Shown here piece after piece: positions 50,201-61,173 of a stretch of 64,000 bases of DNA; position 1 is the stretch's first letter; each line of letters opens with the position of its first letter. Source of the stretch: Takifugu bimaculatus (taxonomy: Eukaryota > Chordata > Actinopteri > Tetraodontiformes > Tetraodontidae); NCBI GenBank assembly GCA_004026145.2, contig CP034990.1, positions 13,637,947 through 13,701,946 of the forward strand, written 5' to 3'. The notes below the pieces were generated by a model, which was not told the origin of the DNA, did no database searches, and worked only from the letters and a program-made list of their open reading frames with translations. A program made the position numbers and the translations under genes.

Positions 50201-53200
50201 ACACATGCTGATTATAATTAGTTACCATTCTCATATTACCATTTTCAAATATGTTTTTAGCTGCTAGAAATTTTTTTTTCCCACAGGGATTTAAAGTTGA
50301 CCCATACCAGAGCTCCACAGCTGGTGAAACTAGAGACCCACCATCCTGGTGCTTCAGCACTGCAGGAAGCAGAAGCAGCATTAAAGGAGTTTAGATCAGC
50401 TCACAGCCGCACAGGCGCACATTTTAAAGGCTTATAAGAGAAAAATCGAGATCAAATGCAGGACTTTATATAAAAGGCAGTGTGATGCAAAACTCTGCTG
50501 ACAGAACTCTCAATCAGCTCAATCAGCTACAATTCCAAAAACACTGAGAATTTTGATTTGCTACCTCATTAATAGATGCAAAGTGATGAAAAATGTGAAA
50601 ATATTCGCAGTGAAAAAACGTTGTTTTGTTATTTTTTACGCAAGAGAGAAAGATTAACAGAAAGCTGCTGCAGCTGCATCATTTCCCTAGAAGAATGGCT
50701 GGTATCCATGCTCGACCCCGTTTGTCCTGATTGGGCAGAGCAGATGCAGCCTTGGTTGGCTGAGCTCCCCCTCATCTGATAACGTCTAGGGTTTAACCAA
50801 AAATCAGACTTGGAAAACAGTCCAAACCCACATCAGGGGCCGAACCGCTCCGGCTTCAGAGAGGGAGGGGAAACAAAGGCAGAAAGCATCATCATTATGT
50901 GTCATTACCATGATGACAGCGCAGGCAGGGCCACAGCCATGTCTCCACGCCGCTGCTCTGTCAGGCATTCTGATGTCTGCAGCTGGCGGACGAGGCGAAT
51001 TTCACGCAGTTGTGTTAAGACCAGTCGCAGATTTGTAGCTATTAAACAGTAACACTCATTATCCACAGTTGTGATGTGTGCACTGTAAACACTCAATTAA
51101 ACCAGACTGGCTTTTATCTCTGATCCATTTGTGGGGAATCACGTGTGCACTCCTGTACGCTGCAACGAAAGCTATAAAAAAATATGGATCTGACAGTCAC
51201 CAGGTGAACCGGTCCCGGTTTTTATCGTCCATATGTCCGTGATGCGTCAGCGAGGCACGTCCTGACACACGAGTCGTCCCTGCTGGGCACCGCATCTGTT
51301 TCCCATCACAGCCGCTGTGATCAGTCTTCATTTCCACTGTGATATTTTCTGTCATCCTGTGCTGCTGTTGATTCCTCTGCCCCATTCACAGGGACTCAAA
51401 TAAAGGAAAAGTTTCACTAAATGTTGTTTTGACCTTTCGCACTGGCCTTTGTCCAGCATGCGTTTCACCTGCAGGGATGCCTGCACACAGACGCAACAAT
51501 AGGCAATAATCATATTTAGGGGTAATACGAATCTGCGTATTTTCAGCTGTAACTGAAAATACATATTTTAGGTTGGATTTCACGTTGGCGTTAGGATTTA
51601 CCTGTCTGAATCAGGTGCTAGTTTAAATGCATTATCCATTATCTCACTGTCGTCGACATTTAGTCCATCTGGAACTTACACGAGATGTCCTTTAACTCCA
51701 CAACTAATAAAAAATTTGAGGTGTAAATAAACATACATTTCAGAACCCTGAAGGAACACTAACGTAATTCTAAGTCTCCATTTAAAACCAAATGGTTCTT
51801 TTTTGCCTCGACTGTGTTGTAATTGTTGTGGGTGTATTTCTCCCTTCTAACAATGAGCAAAACAAACTGAAAACAGAAACGATTAAAGATGCTCAGCTAC
51901 TCCTGCGAAAATGTCCACAACAGCAACCCCTGACCTCAAATATATAAGTGACCGTAGCAACGTTGTTTTTAAATCGTGTTCATCACTTAGACATAATGTC
52001 AAATTAAAGATGGATTTGGATGCAGGATCTTGCTGTTTTGGAGAACGGTGCTTTTTCGTCAACACTGAGATGTCAATGCGAAGGGAACAGACCAACGTCC
52101 ATTCATTGTGAAAGCAGCACCGAGGTGACAACAAAAGAATCTCAGCAGATGCAGCCGAGAAACAGGCTGTGTGGGCGGCACCAGCGCTCCGGCAGCAGCA
52201 GCAGGGGCTGCAGATCTGGTTGCCTGCCCTCCTGACTCCCCGTGTCAGTAGCGCTGTGTGTGACAAAGGAGGGTCAGTGGGAGACGACTGAACGGAGGGC
52301 AATAAATATTCATTTAACACAGATAGTGTTGCCTAAAAAACTGTGAAGAGCAACAATGGTAACAACAGAATTTGGGTGTCATTCGAGTTTTACAGTAGAG
52401 GCTAATCTGCCGAAGCATCTTGGAACCCTCACCCTAACCTACACACGCCCATACATGCAGAAACATGTTCAGGAAGCTCGCAGTTTAAATCAAATCCAGG
52501 ACCGAACTCCCTTTGAGAGTCAGTCCTCCCGCTTTGCCCACAGCATCTATATTTAACATCACTGCAGATTAAATCAGATCGACGCTGGTGCTTTACAGGA
52601 AGGAGCCACAGGTTTGGTTGTGCGTGATCCTTATGTGTCTGTTTGAGATTTATAAGGTTTCCTCCGACAGTTTGAAGACATAGAACTTATTTAAACCAGG
52701 AGTGGATGGATGATAGATGGATGGACATTTTTAACTGGGAAAACACTGCTGTCGGTAATGATGAAACACTTATAGGTTACAGCTGATGAGGAGGATGAGC
52801 GGGAGGGAAAATGACAGAGGTAGCACCACAGGCTGGAGCCTGCAGTGGTGTGGGAGGATGGAAGAAAGCAGAGTTCCACCGCTCTGGAGGGAGCGGAGCA
52901 TATGGGGAAAAATCAGGAAGAATCTTAAGTGTACATTAAAGTTGTCTGGGGAGGTGGAGACTGAAAGGTGAGGAGAGAAAACACGGCCCTGCCTTAACGA
53001 CTGGACGCAGACGCGTCCGTGGGAGAGCGTGCTGCTGCAGTTCAATCATTGATGAGCAGCGTATAAATGATGTAAAGTTAACAGGAGGTGGAATCAAAAC
53101 CAGATTAGGTCAGAAAAGACAAATCTTCCGCCAGGTGAGTCTGAAAATGCAGAAAGCCTCAGCAGGGGGACCAGAAATGACACCTGAGTGCTGCTGTGCT

Positions 53201-54596
53201 GAGCAGAATAATTAGAGGTGTAAAACACTCACGCGTACATGATTTAATATTGGCTCGCAGGGAACCAGCTCAAGCGATAATCACAAAGACTACATTTTTA
53301 TAAGTGTAACTGAGTATTGTGCTCACGCGGCGTTCTCAGCTGCTGGGATGGTGACGCCAGGCTGGAGCCTGCTGGGATTCCAAAGAGTCGGATAAGCTGA
53401 CAGGATTCCATTTGATGATAGATTATTGATAGCCTGTAGTCCCACTGGTAACCGATTTATAGGCTCCATTGTGCAGGAACATATTTATTAGAGGGCTTGG
53501 GAACCCATCCATTGGTGTCAGTGGCAACGGCGGGTAATATATAATAAGATTTAAGAAGCACTTCAGATGAGAGTCAACACTTTTCTGATTTCTCACCTTT
53601 TCAAATCAGTGAATTACCTGTTCCTTAACAGTGACTCGAGACCTGCTGCTCTTCACAGGGTAGATCACATTAGAAGAGAGGGAATGACCATATCATTCCA
53701 TCTCATCACCTCTCATTTGCTCTGAATCCGATACTTCATGTCGCACATCTCAGATGTGGAAAATCTGCAGGACCAGATAAGATAAATAATTCACGAGGCG
53801 CTGGAGACAAAGGCACTTCGGAAAGAGTGCTCTGATGGATCGTGTTGTTCTTGCATGTCAGTGATACGTCACTGAGGCTGTATCATTGCTTTCTAAACTG
53901 CGCCCACGACATGGTATCTGATCCAACCATGCTTTGTTTCATCTGAAGGATGAAGGTGCGTCCTATCAGGAGGGTTGTCAGAGCTTCTCTCTTTTCAGAC
54001 TGATTCATCTTAACCAGTAAACCTGTAATACGCCTCCCAATGACAGAACCCATCTTTGGAAAAAGGTAAAGTTGGGCTGTTTGGCATGAGCACCACCTAA
54101 ACTTATAGGGAAGATCGTTTTTGTTTTCTGGATGTCACCAACAGGGGGTGATAAAGCTTCTTTGTCTTTTAGTTTTCAGAAGGTTTACTGCCATCTCTCT
54201 TTGTTTCACTCAATTATTAGTAGAAAAAAAAAGAGAAGAAGAAAGTTAGAGGCTCTAAGGTTTGAGACTCATTAATGGCCTGACCCAGATGGTCACCACG
54301 CTGTGGAGATCCTGTACCTTAGAGAGCCGTGCATGTCCGATTCGGAGTGGGCTGGTTTTGGTGTGGAATGCTGCGGCTGCACGGACAGAGTACCACCTGA
54401 CGCTGGGTCTGAAGGGACTGAAGGAAGACAGGAACATGAATGAAGCCAAGCGTGCAGAGAGCAGCCTGGCTTTGGTGCAGGAACAACCTCTGCATATAGA
54501 ATGAGCTCCAGAGAGGAAGGAGAGCGAAGAAATGGAAGCGCGAGGCTGCTGCAGTGGGATTCTCAGCACCAGTATGTTAACTATACAGCAGGTTAC
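47297..54596. other. Long non-coding region, no gene recognised
   Basis: About 7.3 kb without a supported exon on either strand. It contains a GGC trinucleotide run at 47809-47823 (five units). The blocks at about 47825-47935 and 53400-53560 look low in repeats and could be conserved non-coding sequence, but conservation cannot be judged from one genome. A CTCF-like word lies near 54136-54152. Confidence 0.45.
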
Positions 54597-54621
54597 TGTG
54601 TGTGTGTGTGTGTGTGTGTGT
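54597..54621 (+). repeat. TG microsatellite
   Basis: About 12 TG units with no interruption. Confidence 0.9.
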
Positions 54622-55920
54622 TTGATCTGGAGGAGGGTCGAGCGTGATTGGTGTGTACATGAAAGTGGACCGTTGGTGCTGCACTCTGATTGGTTGAGCT
54701 TTCACTGAGGGCGTGGCCAGAATATGAACGCCTGCTCCTGGCTTGTGTTCAGCCAGGTTCCGGGGACAGCAAACGCAGGAGGGACGAGCTGTCTGAAACG
54801 TCGCAAGCAGAGGGGAGCACATCGCTGCTGAGAGAAGAAGGGGAGAGAGAGAGGAGGAGGGAGCTTCAGGCGCCAGGACTGGGCTACAGCTCCAAACACC
54901 GCAGTCTTTCTTCTGCTTCTCTGAGGAAACTGTCCTTTGCTTCTCTCTGCCCATCTCACCTTCCCGCCGCATGGCCATGACCCCGCAGGGCACCCAGAGA
55001 TGATAGATGTCCTGAAGAGGAAGATCTAGAGACCAGGAGAGGGGACGTTACACTGCTGCCACGCTGATGAGAGTCTGGAAATTAATTAACCGCCGTCAGC
55101 GTAGGAGGGGGGCCGCGGAGAGAGAGTGAGAGCGAGTTAAAGAGGGTGAACTCAGAGTGTGTGATGAGGAGGATGTGGAAGGAGGCGACGTAACCCCCGG
55201 CCACTTTTTTAGAGACAAAAGAGGGACAAGTTAGGGCACATGCAAAGGAATTCCGGAGGGATACTAACTCAAGAAGCCAAAGCGTGATCTCCTCTCATGC
55301 ATAATTTCTTCCTTTCAGGCTTCTTTTCAGCCTTCTCGCTCCATCCTTTTCCTCTCCTTCACATGTTTAAGGTTTTTTTCTTTCTTGGCACGTCAGCAAA
55401 AGCACAGTGACAGCCACGACCACACGCCGAAACACCGGAACGCAGCGCCGCATCGTATTCTACGTGAAGGTGTTATCTGAGTAAAAGTGTGGGATTGGCT
55501 GAATCGGAGGGGCTGCTACCTGCCAGCCCAGAGCACCTGTCCAGGAGTTTCTCATTAGACCGAACAGAACAATTCTGGATACGCTGTCCTGGTTTTGAAA
55601 CTGTGAGCCAGCTTATCTCACAGTCCGAGGCTTACACCTGTGTTTGAGCGATTTAGGGAGAAGGGATGTGTGTGTATGCTGGGATTATGCCCTAAACACA
55701 CAGAATTACACAGGTGTTGTGGCGGGATTATGCAAAGTCTGCTGCTGAATGTAGCCGGTGCCGCTGGATTAAAGAACTTCAGTCAAGACAAAAGTGGAAC
55801 TTTGACAGATTATCACAGATTAAGTATAATTTAATCAGTGCTTCTGGGGTTTGACAGAGGTGATTATTACTTTGATTGTGACAGAAGGATCCTTTGAACG
55901 GAGTACACTTTTGTCCCTCA
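54622..55920. other. Purine-rich non-coding stretch upstream of the tetraspanin exon
   Basis: The sequence is rich in GGAG and GAGAG words at 54780-54870 and 55095-55200, as often seen around first exons or promoters. No coding frame is supported. It may hold a transcription start of the tetraspanin gene; an acceptor-like cttttgtccctcag ends at 55920. Confidence 0.35.
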
Positions 55921-55986
55921 GCCCTCTGTGGAATAACTTCTCATCCCTCTCTGACCTTCGGTGCACGGACTTTTGAGGCTTTCACA

Positions 55987-56244
55987 ATGAGACGCTCGAG
56001 CACAGATGAGACTCCGTACCGGCGCAGTCCGTCCCTGGACAGTAAACCCGACACGCCGCCGTTCACCTCCGGCTTCCACCGCTTCAGCGGGGAGTTTGAG
56101 TACAAGCGGCCTCCGTTTGCGTTCGGCTTCCACACGACAAAGGGTCCGCAGACATCCAAGGGTCGCGATGCTCAGGGGAAAAAGTATGTGGTGTTTTACC
56201 TGGACCTCTCCTTCATCTTCCTCCTAGAACTGCGCCGCTGCAGA
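55987..56244 (+). other. In-frame open extension upstream of the tetraspanin start
   Basis: An ATG at 55987 with A at -3 opens 86 codons that run without a stop into the tetraspanin ATG at 56245. The first two thirds are S, P, F and R rich (for example RRSPSLDSKPDTPPF and KRPPFAFGFHTT) with CpG-rich codons, and look protein-like. The last part (YVVFYLDLSFIFLLEL) is a C/T-rich stretch ending in cctcctag, which also fits a splice acceptor at 56226. It may therefore be an alternative N-terminal coding sequence, a retained intron end, or chance. Confidence 0.4.
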
Positions 56245-56307
56245 ATGGCTGAGGGTTGCATGATGGCCCTGCGATACGGAATGGTCTTCTTCAACCTGCT
56301 TTTCTGG
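56245..56307 (+). CDS. tspan4: Tetraspanin, first coding exon only (partial), probably tspan4
   Basis: The exon encodes MAEGCMMALRYGMVFFNLLFW and is followed by gtgagt. It corresponds to the cytoplasmic N-terminus and the start of the first transmembrane helix of the TSPAN4/TSPAN9 group (human TSPAN4 MARACLQAVKYLMFAFNLLFW). The exon break after NLLFW is where I would expect it in this group. Tetraspanins organise membrane microdomains and partner with integrins. The other exons are not in the window, so the first coding intron would exceed 7.6 kb. The ATG has a strong context (A at -3, G at +4). TALDO1 and TSPAN4 are neighbours on human 11p15.5, which supports the choice over TSPAN9. A longer N-terminus starting at 55987 is possible. 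Confidence 0.75.
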
Positions 56308-56446
56308 GTGAGTTTATTTTTGGGATTTTTTTCTATCCGAGCTTGTTTTGTTTGCCTCCCTGACCTTCACATTTCTCTGCTGCTTTATTTACTTTCTTTC
56401 CTCTCCAGCGTGACCACAGTGCTGTGAGGAGTCAGTATGGTTTGGT

Positions 56447-56464
56447 GGGTGGGTGGGTGGGGGG
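56447..56464 (+). other. G-quadruplex motif with single-base loops
   Basis: The sequence is GGGTGGGTGGGTGGGGGG, four G-runs joined by single T loops, on the sense strand of the tetraspanin intron 140 bases after the donor. Motifs with one-base loops are known to form very stable parallel quadruplexes. Confidence 0.85.
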
Positions 56465-57032
56465 TTCGAGGCAGGATCGTGTCCACAAAGCCCGCTGTGT
56501 GGGTGCGTTAAGCTTTCCCTCTACTGTATTTTAGGCGTGGGTGTATGCTGCGTTGTTTGCTCTGTTAAGCTTGGCCTGAGCTCGGGCGGAGTTGATGTTG
56601 TGTGTAAATGTTAATCCGAGTGGAGCTGCTGTGCTGTCGCTCCCCACATCTGCCCCCCCGCCCAGCAGCCGTCAATCTGTCTTGTCCGTCTGATGGTATC
56701 CACTTGCTGCGTGCTTTTCTGAGCATTGGCGTTGGCCTGCATCTGACAGTCACACTCTAAAAGCCAAGCGCCAAAACACAACACTTCCTTTTATTTCACG
56801 TGTGCCGAAGGTTTCTGCTACATCTCAGACTTCCTTTGTGTGATCTGAATGAATTCCAGCCTTACCTTGCTTCGATTTTTCTCCCTCACTGGTAATAGAA
56901 TGAAATGAAGCCTTGAACTATGAAATGTAATCTTGGAGCCAAGATCCAATCTCCCTGGAGGAGAGTGTGACCTCTTCACCTCCACATCATCTGTCACATA
57001 CAAAGTGCCCTCATAGAGTGTGTTATTAGTGC

Positions 57033-57034
<2 letters not shown>

Positions 57035-57069
<35 letters not shown>
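57035..57069 (+). repeat. TG microsatellite
   Basis: About 17 TG units in the presumed tetraspanin intron. Confidence 0.9.
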
Positions 57070-57070
<1 letters not shown>

Positions 57071-58818
57071 AGACGCCACTAGGGATAAATAATTACCAGG
57101 ATCACGGCGAGCTTGCTCCTGAGAAGCTAATCGTGTTCATGATTCTCAAGGAAATTTCTTCGCAAAACTCAAAAAAGGCCCTTTTTGATTTTTGGGATGC
57201 AGCTGGGGGACTGATGTCAGACCACGATGTCACCAAGGTACCAGCCAAAACCAGGTCATCGAACTGATTTATCAAATGTGACGATTAGCGGAGCTCATTT
57301 GAAGTGTGACAGCAATGCTGAGCCATTAGATACGAGCTAAATATGAGATTGCACCGAGGCTCCAGGGCCCCCCCGTCAGTGCAGATTATCACCCGTCCAA
57401 TCACAAGTGTTTGATCTTAACTGCTCTCAGATTACTACATAGATAATTACTGGCTGAATCTGGTTGGACTCGAAAAACACCGTTTCAGAAAGTATTCATC
57501 CATAATCAAGCGTATAAAAGCGTTTTAAATGACAGATGCTTCACTGTGCACGGTGACAGGTCCTGTAATCAGGTCTATTATCAGCAGTTCTACATGAATG
57601 TGCTGTCGTCAACCTCACTGAACCGCAGTCTGTACGAACTAGGCGGCAAAACTTTTACCTGAATGAGAGTTTCAGAACAAAGTGTCAAGCTCAAAATGGA
57701 AGTTTTTACACTCTTCATTAATCACTATTAGTGTGCAAATCACGTGGTGTGGTGGGGGTGGGGCTAGCCGTGTTAGCCTTGTTGTTGTCGAGAAATGATA
57801 ACGGTTTTTTTTCACTCTGGTCCAAATGCTGCAGCACTGGCAGAGCGTCACGTTTCCTTGACGACTGATGGATTGACTCCCTCTTTAACAATGGAAACAG
57901 TGCACTTACTTCCATGTCTATTATTTGCTATGTTTTATTGAAAATGAATCGCAGCTCTGTTTTTGTCATGAGTACAAACTACAGCCCAGTGTGGGGGAAG
58001 GGGTTTCTTACTGCACTGGTCCTAATTTAATTAAAATCATCATCTTCAGGGGACCCTGGATTGTTCGGGTCATGCGGTGTGAACAACTTCTGGCTGATCT
58101 AAGACATAACAAAAGCAAGCTCCTCTTTAAAAGGGCTCAGAGGTAACAATCAGAAAAGTGGCCCATTCTCCTGACACACATCTATCACAGCGGATGGAGA
58201 AACAGGAGAAATGAAACCAAACTAAACCAGAAATGGAGCCACATGCGAGCCAGAAGGTTCTGGCAGATGGGTCTGAAATGTTTCTGTCTGATCTCATAGG
58301 TTCAGGTATTGATACTTATGAAAACATTCCAGAAGACAAGAGATGACAATAGAAAGTCAACAGAAAGTCACGGAAGACTCAGAGTTTCTGGGGTAAAGGA
58401 ACACATGTGGCTGGATTCAGTATTGTTCACTCAGTTAGAAGAGAAGTGCTGATCATCAACCTCAGAATCCACACGGTCAAGAAATATAAATAGAAGGGAG
58501 GTAAAGAACCAAACGCATTACTTCACTTCGTGCCTATTAAAACACAGTAGTTTTAGACTACTGGAACATTGTACAATTAGTGTGTGGAACAGTACCACTA
58601 AAAGATTGTGTAACAGATAAAAATTGTGGTGGTTTTTAATATAATGACCCTGAAATGATCTCCACAAACATGCAGTCCCAAAGCATGCTGGGAAACCCAG
58701 CCCATCTAGGCAGGCAGGTCTGTAATCCATGGTGGACTGTTTGAGGTGGCACAAAACACACGACTGGTGGACTAGAAGTACACGGTCACAAATGTTCTCC
58801 TTCCCATTGGTAGTTTAT

Positions 58819-58878
58819 AACCCTAACCCTAATACTAACCCTAACGCTGTTGGTATTTTAGAACCCTAACACTAACCT
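58819..58878 (+). repeat. Short interstitial telomere-like repeats
   Basis: Words of the form aaccct and aaccctaa recur: aaccctaaccctaat, actaaccctaac, then after a 15-base break aaccctaacactaacc. They match the vertebrate telomere repeat CCCTAA with some decay. Confidence 0.8.
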
Positions 58879-59815
58879 TTTAAAGAAATTCTTTTTTTTT
58901 AGAAAGAGAGGTAATTTTGTTATTCTAATCATTAAGTAATATGTTTCCTTGTATATTCATATCACTTAAAAAGTCAGATGATTAGCAAACAAAAAAGAAC
59001 GGCGAAAACCAATTTTACAAAAGAATTCCCATGTCGGCAGACAGTCGGGAAGGGTAGCCAACGAGGTGCTCCTTATTTGTTTTTCAGGAAGTTGGCATCC
59101 CTATCAGCAGAGAAGTCTGACTTCTGCTTCGTTTCAGATGAGCTATTATCTTTTCCACCTGTCTGGAGCCGACCAGGATGAGGTTGTCAGAACTATATTT
59201 GTCTATGCGCGAAGCTGACAATTACTCACAAGCACAATTAAAATGTTTTCAAACCACTTATCCCCATTTGCAATGCTAATTTTAAAAGTAATTTTCATAT
59301 GAATCATTCCTCATTTACGCATTAGTAGACGTTCAAATTTTTCAATACAATGTTATTTATTCGGGACTTTAATTGAGAGTTGAAGGTGTTCCTTTTAGCG
59401 ATGTACAGGTAACAAGTCCCAGTGTTGTGGTATTGTATAAAACCCTGTTTTTGTTATTTTCTATGGAGCCATGCTGATGGGATAAAGAGAGCCAGCAGTT
59501 ATTGGGAGAATGACAAATCTGCTCATTTCGGTGCTGTTATTCTCATTTGCTCCCGGCCAAATGCAAGAGGTCAGCGGGTCAAGATTTGATGGGCCAGCGA
59601 GAACGATCATTATTATTGAGGTCTTAACTGCTGACCCGTAGCCATACTGAAGGAACCAGCACGGATGATGCTGTCCACTGTTCCGGAGGGGGCCATTATG
59701 GAGTGCGTAGCTCCACCAGCCATCAGGGAGACTTCCCTTCTGTTTCCTTTGTGAAAGTAGTTCCTGCCTTGGATGCTACCGTAGCCAAGCGGGCCTTAAA
59801 AGAAGACACACACTT

Positions 59816-59816
<1 letters not shown>

Positions 59817-59862
<46 letters not shown>

Positions 59863-59866
59863 TGTG
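59817..59866 (+). repeat. TG microsatellite
   Basis: About 20 TG units ending in gcgcgtgtggg. Frames rich in CV or VC across it are repeat translation. Confidence 0.95.
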
Positions 59867-61074
59867 GGTTGGCATTTAACCGAAATGCGCAGACCGCCGC
59901 TCAGGTCATAAAATTCTTATTACTGCAGATGGGATGCAGAGTGGTGACGTCATGCATGGTGAATGAAGAACATGTTAATGAACTTACCTGCAGCGGTCCC
60001 ACAAAGGCCGGAATATTATCTGCCCCCCAGAAGAGAAACAAAACATGAGCTTATTCTCCTGACACGGGTGCACAGCAGGAGGATCTGAAGAAAAGGTCTC
60101 AACTGTCTCCTGGTTTGGATTATTTCAGATTTGTTGTCAAGTATTCCATGAAATTAGCTGGAAACTCTGCATCACTGCAGCTGCTCAGTTTTTAAGTGTT
60201 TCCCCTCCGCCTGTCCGGGTCAACGATTTTATCACGATTTTATCACGTTCAGTGACGTTTCTTCATTCCAGACTTTTACATTCGTGCTGTTGTGCAGCTA
60301 CGCCAACTCAAAATGATGAAATTCTCTTTGCGACGATGGTTAAGAGCCCTTGGTGTCTTGTTTCTGTGTTTACAAGGGACAGAAATCAGGCACTTGGGGG
60401 GGGGATCAGGTTCTTTGTAATTTTATCTCCCCATAAATCCGACAGCTTTCATTCTATTAAAGAAGGGACTCACACAAAAGTCCCTGCAGCGTTTCAGCAG
60501 AGCACTGTGAACTGTGGAGAAACCATCAAACAGCTTTTAAAACATATTTCACCTACAACGTTTGTGCTAATCTCAGATTTCCTTAAACCGTTAAGTAGAA
60601 TTCGTCACTCTATGTGAGCTTCATGGCTAATGACAAAACTAACTGAAGGAAGGTCTGAGAGTTCAGACCTTGTAAAAAAGGTTCTCACTATATTCTATTA
60701 GAGGCTACGCTGGTTTAGATCCCGCTCAAGTCTCTGTGAAACGCGCTCAGAAGCAGATTTTCAGTTCAAACTCTCGGGCTTTCAGCTCTTGTCACACGTC
60801 ACTTTCTGTCACTGCTGATCGCGGCCATCTGTGGGGGTTCTCTGTGTCTTGCGGGGTAGATTTTGCACAGTTTTCCTGCTGTACCTGAGAACCGACTGCT
60901 GTTTTCGAACAAAGGCTGAAGAAGTGTGGCAGCAGGAGGTTCACGCTGGATGAAGGCTTCAGTCTAAACACTGATTTCATCACTTTACAGATCCTGTTGT
61001 CGAGTTGATGGAAGGAAAAGTGCTACATTATTTAAATACACAACATTTTAGAACCATAAGATAGAAGCAGGTCT

Positions 61075-61172
<98 letters not shown>
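61075..61172 (+). repeat. CA microsatellite, about 97 bp
   Basis: A nearly pure CA array interrupted by two CG steps in the middle (cacgcacacgcaca). It is the longest CA array in the window. Confidence 0.97.

Positions 61173-61173
<1 letters not shown>

Noticed and set aside
59460..59700. Candidate conserved enhancer in the tetraspanin intron
   Set aside because: The block looks low in repeats, but conservation cannot be judged from a single sequence.
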